From positions 1,204,209 through 1,268,208 of the forward strand of contig NW_004457712.1 in assembly GCF_000313135.1 (NCBI RefSeq): a DNA stretch of 64,000 bases. The letters are read 5' to 3'. Positions 51,437-62,146 of this stretch are shown here, piece by piece. How positions within the stretch are numbered: position 1 is the first letter of the stretch; each line of letters begins with the position of its first letter. The notes under the pieces are model-generated. The model did not search any database, was not told where the DNA came from, and saw only the letters and a list, made by a program, of their open reading frames with translations. This DNA is from Acanthamoeba castellanii str. Neff (Eukaryota > Discosea > Longamoebia > Acanthamoebidae). The position numbers were made by a program, and so were the translations under genes.

Positions 51437-52272
51437 GCGAAGAACAGAGTCGCCTCAGTACTCTAGCGTAATGGATCAAAAATCTGCTTTCCCAAACAGC
51501 TCACCGCCAGTGCATTGGCCCATTCATCGATCCAAGATGGAGGCAAGCTGAGTGTGAGAGTCTAAACACGAAACCTGGATAAAATTCTCAAGGCAAAAGT
51601 TTTGCCAGAAATTAGCAAAACTACTGGAAACCAGGGCTAACCAAAACTAGTGACAGGCCAAAGCTTGTGCCAGAAATTGGAAACAACTTCCGTAAACCTG
51701 GGCATAACATCACTTCTTGGTAAACAGAAGCCACCCTGATTGTCAAATGAGATAAAAAGAGTCGATTCAGGTCCGGCGGGGATCGAACCCGCAATCTCCT
51801 GATCCGGAGTCAGACGCCTTTCCATTAGGCCACGGACCTTGATCTTGTTGTTATTGACGTCCTCACGAGTGGTTATTTGCTGACAAGCGCAGGGTGTACC
51901 TCGTGATGGATGCAAACTATGATCTCCTACTAGTCTGGAGTCATATGCACAATCACCTTCTTTTCAGTTTGAGAGATAATCCAGGAAACCATCTGCCACT
52001 GCTGTTGTGGGTGTGGTATATCTTGTTGGTGAGTAATTGGGATGTGGTGTTGAGGGCAATTGAGGGCACTTAATTGCTGCAAGTGTAGTGATTAGCATTG
52101 TGTGTCTATGTACACAGGGAGCTTTACAAAAAAAATTAAGTCAAGGCTGTCACTGTTGCACAATCACAGCATTGCACCTCCATGCTTGCATTGTTTTGGT
52201 GTGTGTGTTTGTTTGGATGAGTTGGTGGAAACAGTGCATACACAACAAAAAGAGTGAGTGCCACACCTGGAC
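51437..52272. other. Intergenic region around tRNA
   Basis: There is no protein gene here. Besides the tRNA, 51585-51710 contains two imperfect copies of a roughly 36-base stretch beginning gccagaaatt and ending in an aaacc(a/t)ggg(c/g) block. The remainder is moderately AT-rich and has no feature I can support. Confidence 0.45.
51769..51839 (-). tRNA. tRNA-Arg (anticodon CCG)
   Basis: The 71-nt minus-strand sequence folds as a standard cloverleaf. The 7-bp acceptor AGGTCCG/CGGACCT, D stem GCCT/AGGC, anticodon stem TCTGA/TCAGG with loop CTCCGGA, and T arm GCGGG-TTCGATC-CCCGC all pair. The anticodon at loop positions 3-5 is CCG, which reads CGG arginine codons. No intron is present and CCA is not encoded. 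It is transcribed opposite to DPH2 and lies alone in the spacer. Confidence 0.93.
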
Positions 52273-52840
52273 CTAGTTTGTCTTTGCAGGGCTCTTGGTG
52301 TTCTTCTTTGTGGCCTCATCGTAGCTGATGGTCTCCTCCGTGGGCACGTTGGGCCTCCCTCGCCGCACCTGTGGCGGTACAAACTGACCTGCACAACAGT
52401 GGTGGTTGTTCAGAGGCCCTGAAAACGCGCTTATAGGGAGAGAGAGTACCTCGTCCACCACCTCTTCGCCTTGGTTTGGTCTCGTAGTCGGCAGGCGGCT
52501 CAACAAGCTTCATGGGCGGTGGTGCCGAGTAGGTGGGCGCCGCGAATGATGATTCGCCGGAATCGAGATCGAGGCTGGGCAATTTCACCAACCCCGGGGC
52601 AGGTGACGTCATCTTGGCCTTCTTGCTTGGCGATGATTTTGTGGCTGAAGACGAGGATGCCTGCTCTGATGCGAATGGGGGCGGGGGTAGTGTCACCTTC
52701 TTCTCTTCCTGTTTACGCTTTCGTGCAGTCGATTGATCTGACGGTTCGTCCACCACGTTCATGACGTCGTCTTTTGTCTGCTGCACCTCCTCCTGCTCGC
52801 TGTCATCGTCATCTCCATAGGCTCCCAGCAGTGCGTCCAT
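52273..52840 (-). CDS. Small acidic/basic hypothetical protein with FVPPQ motif
   Basis: Two exons give about 170 aa. The N-terminus is acidic (MDALLGAYGDDDDSEQEE), the middle has a basic cluster KRKQEEKK and Pro/Ser-rich stretches with SPSKKAK, and the second exon encodes GQFVPPQVRRGRPNVPTEE. That last motif, FVPPQ with a following R-N-V/I-x-T-E pattern, is one I associate with conserved nuclear proline-rich proteins in plants and animals, but I cannot name the family with confidence. The charge pattern and SPSKKAK suggest a nuclear protein. An in-frame ATG at 52885 would add 15 residues. It diverges from the SPP gene, with 158 bp between starts. Confidence 0.7.
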
Positions 52841-52998
52841 CGTGCTAGATGTCAAATTGATCAATTTTTGATCTGAAATGAACATTTCTTTTTATTTTCT
52901 CTTTGTTTTAGCTTTTGACTTCCCGTTGACCACTCCTTTGGTGACACTGGCAAGGTGAGCCAAGATCGATTCATTTGCTTCATTCATTCATCACCATC

Positions 52999-54572
52999 AT
53001 GATCGAGTTTGGGATTCTGGTGGCGTATGTCGCCATCATAGTTATGGCCATGGTGCCGATTTGGATCGGTTCGCACCAGTCTCTTGAGCAGAAAATGGTA
53101 CACGGCTCCCCAGATTCGAATGGCGCCAATCGCGATGAATTAAATGAGCTGACTTTGCGTCGCGGGCCGAAGGTGGAGACGATGAAGGCCAAGGACGCCT
53201 ACATGTTTCCCGTCGTGGGCAGCTGCGTGCTGTTCGGGCTCTACCTCTTGTTCAAGCTCTTCTCCAAGGAGTACATCAACATGCTCCTGACACTCTACTT
53301 CCTCGTGTTCGGCGTCATGGCCGTCGGTGCCACCCTGCGGCCATTCATCGCCCCCTTCTTCTCCAAGTCGCTGCAAGATGAGAAGCCCAAGACCTTCAGC
53401 CTCTTCTCGGTCGCCTTCGAGTGGACCGTGATCGACATCTTCGCCCTCGTGCTCGCCACCGGCATCGGCGCCTGGTACGTTCTCACCAAGCACTGGATCG
53501 CCAACAACATCCTCGGGCTGGCCTTCTCCATCCAGGGCATTGCCCTTCTCTCCCTCGGCAGCTTCCAAACCGGCTGCATTCTGCTCGTACGTACCATTCA
53601 TTCATTCATTCATTCATTCAATCCATTCTTTCTTTTATTTAAATGTGCTAATTTCGAATCTTGATTTTGGCGATTTGCGTGTAGTCCGGTCTCTTCGTGT
53701 ACGACATCTTCTGGGTGTTCGGCACCGACGTGATGGTGACCGTGGCCAAGTCCTTCGACGCGCCCGTCAAGCTCCTGTGGCCCAAGGACGTCTTTGCCGA
53801 GCAGCTCCACTTCAGTATGCTCGGTCTGGGCGACATCGTCATTCCTGGTGCGCTACTTTTCTGCGCCCATCTTCTCATCTTTTTTTCATCTGTGGCTGGC
53901 CTGACCTTGTCCCTGTTGTTGTGTTGTGTTGTGTTGTGTTGTGTTGTGTTGTGTTGTGTTGTGTTGTGTTGTGTTGTGTTGTGTTGTGTTGTAGGCATCT
54001 TCATCGCTCTCATGCTGAGGTTCGACGTGGTCCGCGCGAGGAAGCAGAAGGCGAAGAAGAACTTCCCCAAGCCCTACTTCAATTTCACCTACGTCGGCTA
54101 CTTCCTGGGCATGGCCACCACCATCGGCGTCATGCACGTGTTCAAGGCCGCTCAGGTACCTTGATCCCGCACTACAACCAAACACGCTGATGCTCATCGG
54201 CGCTGACGACAAACACACACACACACACACACACACAACAACAACAATGCGCAGCCTGCCCTGCTCTACTTGGTGCCGTACTGCATTGGCTCGTCGGTGC
54301 TCGCGGCCCTACTCCTCGGTGAGGTGAAGGAGCTCATCTTCTTCTCCGAGGAGAAGTCGGAAGAGAAGAAGCAGAAGAAGACGGACTCGAACCCCGAGAA
54401 GAAGGCCAAGAAGGCCAAGAAGCAGCAGCCTAAGGAGGCCAACGCCCCCAAGAAGCAGCAGCCCAAGGAGGCCAACGGTGCCCAGAAGCCCAAGGCGAAC
54501 GGCGAGAAGAAGAACAAGAAGGAGGCCAACAAGGCGCAGCCCAAGAGCAAGCAAACCACCAAGGCCAAGTAG
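52999..54572 (+). CDS. SPP: Signal peptide peptidase (presenilin-family aspartyl protease)
   Basis: This intramembrane protease cleaves leftover signal peptides in the ER membrane. The start MIEFGILVAYVAIIVMAMVPIW is already a membrane span. The protein is multi-pass, with spans such as YMFPVVGSCVLFGLYLLFKLF, and has both catalytic aspartates: VYDIFWVFGTDV (exon 2) and MLGLGDIVIPG (across the pentamer intron). The PAL motif is present as PALLYLVPY. The C-terminus after the last span is a Lys/Pro/Gln/Ala tract with repeated KKQQPKEAN units. It ends TTKAK, which is not a full KKxx retrieval signal. Introns: about 53587-53682, 53848-53994 and 54156-54254. The start ATG is the first in the frame; an upstream TTG is not used. 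Confidence 0.95.
53918..53992. repeat. (TTGTG)n pentamer array in SPP intron
   Basis: About 15 perfect pentamers run up to the acceptor TAG at 53992-53994, so the array occupies the position of the polypyrimidine tract. Confidence 0.93.
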
Positions 54573-54715
54573 TTGCCCTCTTTTCTCTTCTTCCTCTGTA
54601 CATGCCTTGCACATCGCTACATCGCGCGTAGCGACTCGTTCAAAAGACAACATCATACTTTCTCCTCACTACACTCAAGGATGATGGTTTACTTTTTGTC
54701 AATGGTGATTGCACA

Positions 54716-57700
54716 TCAACCCTCACCTCCCTCGCCAACGTCGTTTCGCTTGTCATCGTCGTCACCGTTGTCATTGATGTGATGGTCGCCGAGTCGGGCC
54801 AGGCGAGCCGCGAGGGCTCGCAGCTCGGCCTCGACCTTGCGCTTGGAGTCGGCCAGAGACGAGATGCGCGACGACGACTGGCGGAGCGTGGCCTCGAGGC
54901 GCGCGGTCTCTTCCAGGTCGGCCTCGTTGAGCGTCTCGTAGATCTTGAGCACCGACACGATGCCGGCCTGCTGGCGGTCCTCCTCGCCCAGCATGGCCAG
55001 GATCTGGTCGAGCACGTTGCGCTGCCGCTCGCTCTCCTTCTCCCACAGCGCGCGCATAAGCATGTCCGAGAACATTGCGAACATCTGCGACTGCAGCAGC
55101 CGCTGGAAGAACTGTCGCGCCTCCTGCACCGCACACCAAGCACGACACGACACGACACACGCGTGAGCAACACGCATAGCTTGTTGGGGGAGAGAGTGCA
55201 AACCTCTTTGGTCCACAGCTTGAGGAGGTCGGCCATGTGCTTCTCGTTCTCGAAGTTGAAGTCCACGAGGCCCACCACGGCGATCTTTTCTGTGATGCTG
55301 TCCATCAGCTCCTGGTGGAACGAACGCAACACCTGGAAACACACACACAACGCGACAAACACACACACACACACACGACACACGCCGCACGACACACGGT
55401 AAGTCACCATCACTCGACCAAAAAGGGGCGCAAAGGCGCACCGCAAGGAGTCGGTGGACGGCGAGCTTGTCGGCAGGCGTGTTGCGGGTCGGGTAGAGGG
55501 TCCAGTCGGTTGTGTTCTTCTCATCCGCCTTCGCGTTGCCCGCATTGGGCGCCAACTCGGCGTACACCTGCTTCAGCTCTCGCTTCCTGCGCGTGTGGTG
55601 TCGTGTGTGTCGTGTCATTTCTAATGCGACACGACAAGACACAAACCGCACACACCATCGCACACGCACACGCGCGAAAAGGAGGAACTGTACAGTTTGG
55701 CGTCGAAGGGGAAGGGCGGGAAGACGGGCGGTAGGAGGAGCGAGTTGGTGTTGCAATTGACGACCAGGCACTCACCGACCGTCCGCAGCCGCTCGCCCTC
55801 GAGCCGCTGCACGCCCACCAGGTAGGGCACCGGCGACTCGATCACCTCGATCAACCCCGCCGGCAGGATCGGAATGAACACGCCCTGCCACACGAACGGT
55901 CGCAGCAGCGTGGCCATCGACAGCCTTCATGTCGTGCGGCGAGTGCGGTTGTGCGTGTGCGGTGAGTTGTTGGGTGCATCGCACGCGCACACACACACGC
56001 ACTCGCACACGCGGGAGTGGGTTGTGCATACATGATGCAGGAGAGGACGCCCAGGTTTTCGCAGACGACGATGACGGAGCATTCGGTGAGGAGCGCGCGC
56101 AGGAGGAACATGAAGTCGGTGAGCGAAAACGCCCGGCAGATGCACGGCACGCCCCACTCGGCCATCATCGTGTCCTCGTCACCCACCTGCCGGTGACCTG
56201 ACCATGTCAGCCAAGCCGCACACGGCACACGGCACACGGCACACGGCACACGACACACGGCACACGACACGCACACGCACCGGACAGGTGTAGTTCTGCT
56301 GGAGGGGGTCGGGGAGGGTGAAGGAGAGGCCCGACGCCGCGGCTTCCTCGTTGAGGAGGACCTCGTAGTAGGCCTTGACCACCTGGATCACCATGTTGTC
56401 GTCCGCGAAGCCGCTCAACGGGTCAACAGCGCCGCCGTTTCCGGTGACCTTCGCGGGCGGCGTCGTCGGCTGCTGCAGCAGCTCGTCGTCGTCGTCCAGC
56501 CCGCTCATTCCGATCTGCAGCAGTCGCTCGGCCGCTGACGTGGCAATGTTCAGTGTCGACAAATATAAAAGCAAAGCCGAGTAGCGGATGTAGGAGGTGG
56601 TGACAGAGGAGGGGGGGGGTTGGCGCAAGGTACCCAGAACGCTGTAGAGGACGGAGAAGTGGAGTTCGAAGAAGGGGAAGCGGGAGAGGAGGCAGTAGCA
56701 GCGGAGCGTGCTGGTCTTGTTGGTCCGTTGGCCGCCGCGCGAGCGCACCGCGCCCTCCACCCCCACCTCCTCCCGCTCGCCCATATCTTCCCCCACAGCC
56801 ACCTCCTGATTGCCTTCGGGCGTCGTAGCAATCACCACCGGCGCCGCCTTCCTCGCGAACGTCGGCCTCCTCTGCACAGCCAAACCCCATCGTCAGTCGC
56901 ACACGACACACACGTCATCATCATCGCACACGCACACATTGCACGACACACAACGATCAAGACACGACACGAACCTCGAGCATTTCGAGGCGACGAACGC
57001 AGACGCCGTAGAGGACCGTGTCGCCGGCGGTGATGCGGAACACGTAGGAGAAGTGGGAGCTCTGGATCCGCTTGAGCGAGTCAAAGACGATCTCGTTTTC
57101 GGCGCTCATCGAGTGCGAGGCCAGGATGTCCTTGGTCGGCACGCCGTGCGGGAAGCAGAAGCGGCCGACCTGGTCCGACGACAGCGGAATGTTGGGGAAT
57201 TTGAAGATCAGTTCGGGCGCCCGCACGTCTTCGGCGGCGACGGCGAAGGGCGCGGGCGCGGGCGCGGGCGGTTGGGTTGGTCGGGTCAATGTCAGCAGCC
57301 TCGACCGCGGGCGGGACGACGGTGATGATGGCGAGGGCGATGTGGACGACGATGACGAGATGATGCCAGCGAGATCGGTTAGCGATGTCGATGACGAGGA
57401 GGTGGAAGTGGACGATGATGAAGATGACGAAGATGACGATGGCTCCATGCTCAAAGCCGACGGGCCGACCACGATGAAGTGTTCGAAGAGGTGGCCCTCG
57501 CGCTTGGCCGGCTTCGTGTGCGTGGAATTGCTGCGGTGGGAGGCCGGCATTAGCGGTGGGACGTATGCACGTGTGCGGTGGTGCGTGTGCGATAGAGTGC
57601 GCGTGTGCGTGTGCGTGTGCGGTGGTGCGCGTGTGCGTGTGCGTGTGCGGTGGTGTGCGTGTGCGGTGGTACGCGTGTGCGGGGACAGTCCGACATGTAA

Positions 57701-57968
57701 ACATACCTCTGACCAACCAGGTCTAGCTTCAACAGGTTGCCCTGCGACCAAAATAAATCAATATAATAAATCAATAAATAAAAACCGATTTGCTTGTTTC
57801 TTTCTTTCTGTTGTTTATGCTTTGGGCTTCGAGAAAGGAAGAGGGGCGGTGCACTACCTTCTTCTTGGCTGGTTGGACCTGCTCCATGACTTCGACATAC
57901 CGGTCCTGTTGTTCGAGGGTGTACCGTCGAGATGTCTCCTTGTTGGACTTAAAGTTTAGCCTCTTCAT
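54716..57968 (-). CDS. DENN-domain protein (Rab GEF candidate)
   Basis: DENN proteins exchange nucleotide on Rabs. The gene starts MKRLNFKSNKETSRRYTLEQQDRYVEVMEQ, then carries a uDENN segment (EGHLFEHFIVVG; FKFPNIPLSSDQVGRFCFPHGVP; FSYVFRITAGDTVLYGVCVRR). Next are a low-complexity linker, the core DENN (DEDTMMAEWGVPCICRAFSLTDFMFLLRALLTECSVIVVCENLGVLSCIM; LRPFVWQGVFIPILPAGLIEVIESPVPYLVGV) and dDENN helices (KIAVVGLVDFNFENEKHMADLL). The last 100 residues are a coiled coil (LEATLRQSSSRISSLADSKRKVEAELRALAARL), ending in an acidic/Gly tail. Several exons are needed to join these; the order of segments matches the family. The substrate Rab is not predictable here, but a Rab gene lies in the same window. 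Confidence 0.85.
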
Positions 57969-58311
57969 TGCGGCACTCGCCCGAAAAGGCTAAAGATCTG
58001 TTGCGAGGTGGGGAGGGAGGACTGATCTGACACTCCTCACTTGAGGAAGACTGACGACGCCGTAGTTGTTGTTGATGATGATGTCGTTTCCGTTGTGGTT
58101 GCCTTCGTCGACACAGAAGCGTAACGGTCTGGTGCATTTTTGCACCAAGGACGTCAAATGCCATAAAAGGGATGTTAGGTTCAACCGCGTTGCATTGCCA
58201 CACAATCCCTGTGTGCGTGTGTCGTGCGCACACGCACGCACACACACGATTGGGCCGGATTGGTGTGAATTAGTATCCATTGTATTGTGTACGTGTGCAA
58301 CAGGACAACAC

Positions 58312-59085
58312 TCACACCACCTCGCTCTGCTCGCGCTGCGCTACGGGAGGAGGGGAGGACGTCGCGGAGGCGGTGGAGGAGGAGGAAGAAGAAGAACCCT
58401 CCTTCTTTCGGTTGTAGTTGTCGATGATCTGCTGCCACTGGTCCTTGACCGACACAGCCGGGGCTGCCTTCGCCTGGAACTTGACGCCGTGCTTCAGCTC
58501 GTACACCTAGTGGTACACCATCAGCAGTAGCGAGTAGCGTGAGCAAACACATGGCGGGTAGAGCAGGCTCGCATGGTGGCACGGATGGGAAGCGGACGGA
58601 CAAGCCACTTCACTCATGTTGAAAGATGAAAGATGGAGCGAGCAGCGGGCGCGTAGCGGCAGAAATCGGAGTTTAATGATGTGAGAAGGGAGAGGGCACC
58701 TCCTTGAGCCGCTCCTTGAGCTGCAGGCCGAACAGCGAGTCAAGCTTATGGTCCTTGGTGTAGAGGATGTAGTTGTCCAGCCCGCCCATCTTGTCGATAG
58801 TGCGGAGAGCTGCCGTCGTCACATTGATGTGGAATGTTTCGTTCAGCAGCTCACTGAAGAGCTTCTTCTTGTGCACGTTGGGCTTCCACGTCCGTCGCGT
58901 GCTGCATCAAATTGTTGCGATTAAAAATTGATACAAAATTAGCCGGAGGGGGGCGGGCCGTACAGCTTGTGCGAGAAACTGATTTGGTTGCCGAAGACCA
59001 CGGTGCGGCCAGCGAACAGGCCCCTTTGTGACCTCTTCGTCCAGCCTCGGCAGGTCGTCTCCTGGAGTGCACTTCTTCGGATCAT
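58312..59085 (-). CDS. MRPL28: Mitochondrial large-subunit ribosomal protein bL28m
   Basis: Three exons. The core reads GLFAGRTVVFGNQISFSHK, then after an intron TRRTWKPNVHKKKLFSELLNETFHINVTTAALRTIDKMGGLDNYILY. This is the bacterial-type L28 signature (FGN-xISFSHK-TRR-W-PN), including the Lys/Arg-rich rRNA-contact loop. A short Arg/Ser start (MIRRSALQETTCRGW) can serve as presequence. The C-terminus carries a mitochondria-specific extension ending in a Ser-rich run and QREQSEVV. It is part of the large subunit of the mitoribosome. The spacer to the DENN gene start (57969-58311) shows nothing. Confidence 0.92.
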
Positions 59086-59151
59086 CTTGGTTGAATGATT
59101 AATCAATCGCAACCTTGGCGAGAAAAGTCGTGTTTTCTTTTTCTTTTCTTT

Positions 59152-60684
59152 TCACTTGGCTCTGGTGTTGGTGGCGAGAGCGGGCGCGAAGAGGGTGAGT
59201 TCGGCAGAGACGGGCGGAGGTGGCCGGCGGAAGGCGAGCCACTGGTTGATCTGGGCCACCAACCGATCGCGCTCGGTGACGTCGGTGGGCAGACCGCGCT
59301 CGTCGCACGCCTCCAGCAGCTCCTCGTCCGTCAGCTCAGTCGGCCACCTGTCTCCCTCCTGCACCAACAGCTGCACGCACGACACGGCGATGGTCAGTAC
59401 ACGCCGCACGACACACACGTTGCACACCGCACGACACGACACACGCCGCACACACACACCTTGTCGTCGTGCTGGATGCGGGAGGCGTGGAGGATGAGCT
59501 GGTTGGCGCAGTGGTCGAAGGTGGGGAGGGGCAGCGCCGAGAGGCCATAGAAGGTGCACAGGGCGCGCAGCTCCGCCGGGCACAGCCACAGCGTCGAGCC
59601 CAGCCACGACCCCAGCGAGGCTCCGCTCGATCGCCTCGGCTCCAGGTCCAGCAGCTTCAAGTGCGTCGCGAAGTAGCGGTCGAGCGGTCGCAGCTGCGTC
59701 AGCGGAATCGCTTCTCCGGCTGCTGCCTGCTGACGTCACAGCACCACCATCAGCTCCACTTGAAAGAACGAAGAAGAAATGAACGAAGAACGCGATGGTG
59801 GGTGCGAACCCGGTGAATGAAGTCGAGGAGGAGGTCGCGTTCGCGGGCCGACGGACCCTCCGTGGCGAGCAGTCGCTCGCTGAGGGCGTCGCGCAGCTGG
59901 CGGGCGGCCTCCACCTTGACCTTCTGCCGCTTCTGCATCTGCGCCACCCGATAGCTGACACACCCCTCGTCAGCCACACATCCGTGCGTGTCGCACCGTG
60001 TGTGCGGTGGTGCGTGTCGTGTGTCGTGTGCGGTCTGTACCTGGAAGAGTGGTACGTGGAGGGAAGGAAGCCGGGGAAGAAGCGGACGATGACGGGCAGG
60101 GCGTAGGCCGAGAAGGGGAGCATGAAGAAGGCGAGGAAGGGCACCAGCGCGCGCACGTCGTCAGCCACCCGACGCACGAACCGCGTCTCCCGCCGGCTCA
60201 GCGCCACCGACCCGTCGGCTGCCACCCCGCCGCTGGCCATGGACTCGCGAACCCGGCGCCGCAGGGCACGAGCCGCGCCGGCGTCGACCCAGAGCTGCCG
60301 CGTGCCGCCCCAGTACTGGGCCCACATGGCCTTTGCGCCGGCCTTGGCCCGCTCGGCCCAGGACTCGCTACTCGCGACCGCCGACAAAGATGAAGATGAA
60401 GATGAAGGAGATGGAGATGAAGGAGATGGCGAAGAGGATGAGGTTGATGTTGTAGTGGTTGCAGAGAAGCGACGAGCGAGAAGGGGAGGCAGCGGTCGGA
60501 AGGGGGTGGCGAGTACGCCGGTGGGGGACGAGAGCAAAGCGAAAGAGGAAGAGAAGGAGGAGGAGACGGGTGACGGTGCCAACACCAGGCGGCGGGCGGC
60601 TCCGAGACCAGAGCGACCGCACTGGCGCATAACGACGCCGTCGACGGCAGCAGCGGCCGAGGTGGTTCTGGTCAAGCGTCGCAT
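59152..60684 (-). CDS. LETM1-domain protein, mitochondrial inner membrane
   Basis: The N-terminus is Arg/Ser-rich without acids (MRRLTRTTSAAAAVDGVVMRQ), then a Ser-rich linker. A conserved region includes RRETRFVRRVADDVRALVPFLAFFMLPFSAYALPVIVRFFPGFLPSTYH, with a membrane span (about 60180-60060) followed by the charged helix MQKRQKVKVEAARQLRD, and the ribosome-binding-like fold with LGSWLGSTLWLCPAELRALC and LTDEELLEACDERGLPTDVTERDRLVAQINQWL. These last two are typical of LETM1/LETMD1 proteins, which take part in K+/H+ or Ca2+ exchange and mitoribosome docking. Five or so exons; the stop is at 59152-59154. No EF hand is seen, so it is closer to the shorter LETMD1 or Mdm38 type than to full LETM1. 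Confidence 0.88.
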   Translation of the reverse strand: MRRLTRTTSAAAAVDGVVMRQCGRSGLGAARRLVLAPSPVSSSFSSSFALLSSPTGVLATPFRPLPPLLARRFSATTTTSTSSSSPSPSSPSPSSSSSSLSAVASSESWAERAKAGAKAMWAQYWGGTRQLWVDAGAARALRRRVRESMASGGVAADGSVALSRRETRFVRRVADDVRALVPFLAFFMLPFSAYALPVIVRFFPGFLPSTYHSSRYRPHTTHDTHHRTHGATRTDVWLTRGVSAIGWRRCRSGRRSRWRPPASCATPSASDCSPRRVRRPANATSSSTSFTGFAPTIAFFVHFFFVLSSGADGGAVTSAGSSRRSDSADAAATARPLLRDALEAAGPGAEAIERSLAGVVAGLDAVAVPGGAARPVHLLWPLGAAPPHLRPLRQPAHPPRLPHPARRQGVCVRRVSCRAVCNVCVVRRVLTIAVSCVQLLVQEGDRWPTELTDEELLEACDERGLPTDVTERDRLVAQINQWLAFRRPPPPVSAELTLFAPALATNTRAK

Positions 60685-60948
60685 CTCCAGTGATCTCCTA
60701 AAGTCTGGTTCGCGGCCGTTACTGGTGCGCAAGGCTGGTGCTCGAGTCTCTGGTACCGCGGCTTCCAAGAAAAGGGCACACACCACAACCACAGAGCACG
60801 GGCTCGACAAGAAGGCCAACTAATAATAAATGAAAATAAATAATGAAAATGATTTCCATAACTCGACGTAATAAAGAACAAATAATAAAGAATAAAGAAA
60901 TAGAAAATAAATATATTTTCATTGTAGAAATCCACTTCTGTACAGGTA

Positions 60949-62146
60949 TCAGGCGGAGCGGAGGGCACGCAGGACGAGTGGCGTGTAGAGGTGTATGAGC
61001 AGCCACACCAGGCAGATGCACCCCGTGAGCACACAGATGAAGATGAAGATGGCCTTTCCCCCCCCCAGCGTTAGCGACGGCACAAACACCACACACCCAC
61101 AAACGCACGACACACAACATGTTGTCGCGCACCGCACGGCACGCGCATGGCACGCGAGTGGTGACGCGCACGACACGCGCAAGTGGAAGTGGTAATTGCT
61201 TACGTCGTCATAGAGGAGTCGAGCGGCAACGACCATGGCCGCGCAGAAGGAGATGACGCCCAGCATGAGGAAGATCGTGGGGATGCCGAGCACGAAGGAG
61301 AGCGAGCGGATGAACTTCTTGTTCTTCCGATCGGGGATCGCGTTCAGCGCCCGGTAGAACGAGAGCGTCAGCAGGATGCCGAAGAAGTTGGACGCCAACG
61401 CCACCACGATGAAGATACCTATAACGATCACTGGAGGTCAGCGCATCTTGCTCCTGTGTGCGGCAGTGCGTGTGCGGTGTGCGGTGTGCGTATGCGGTGT
61501 GCGTGTGCGGTGTGCGTACCGAAGAGCGTGGGCATCCAGGTGGCGTTGCCGTCGACCTTGGTCTGCGGCGGGTCCATATAGATCTGGACGGCGAAGCCGG
61601 CGATGAGGGCCATCAGCACGCCGTAGTTCTGCCATTCGCCCACCAACCGCGCCCTCCTGCACCACACGTCGTCAGTTCTCAATTTCTCGTAACCCAGGCT
61701 GGCAGCGTCATCGTACCTTTCGGCGGCGTCGATGTGAACGTTGGCGAGGTCGAGGTAGCTCTGTCGAAAGACGAAGATGCCGAGGAGCCGCTTGAGCCGC
61801 CGCTTGAACCCGGTGTCGCGCTCGATGATGGGCTCCTCTTCCAGCCCAAGGCGAACACGCCCGACGGCGACCGCTTCTCCATGGTCGGCGACGGCGCTCG
61901 CTCGCCGCCGAGCCCTCCATCGTCACCATCTTGGTGGCCGACAGCGCCGCCCGTGGCTCGATCGAGGTCTTTCTGTGCTGACGTGCTCTGCATTCCCCGG
62001 CTGGAGGTCTGTTCGTGTTCTTGTTCTGGTGTGTTGATGGTGGTGTTGGAGTAATGGCAGGCGTTAGAGCTCACGGGGTAGAAGAGAGGATCATGGTGGT
62101 CGTCTGCGGGCGCCCACGGAGATGAGATTGGCGATAGGGGGGACAT
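60949..62146 (-). CDS. Multi-pass membrane protein, unknown; 5' reading frame broken
   Basis: The 3' exons are clear: WQNYGVLMALIAGFAVQIYMDPP, then VIGIFIVVALASNFFGILLTLSFYRALNAIPDRKNKKFIRSLSFVLGIPTIFLMLGVISFCAAMVV and a last span IFIFICVLTGCICLVWLLIHLY. That makes four membrane segments with short loops, ending LRALRSA. The exon before (about 61840-61718) should read PIIERDTGFKRRLKRLLGIFVFRQSYLDLANVHIDAAER to join in phase. The only long frame with an ATG upstream (62146) is a different one, and it reads Ser/Gly-rich sequence. So either a base is missing or added near 61850, or an intron with an atypical acceptor lies there. I do not recognise the family. Confidence 0.6.
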
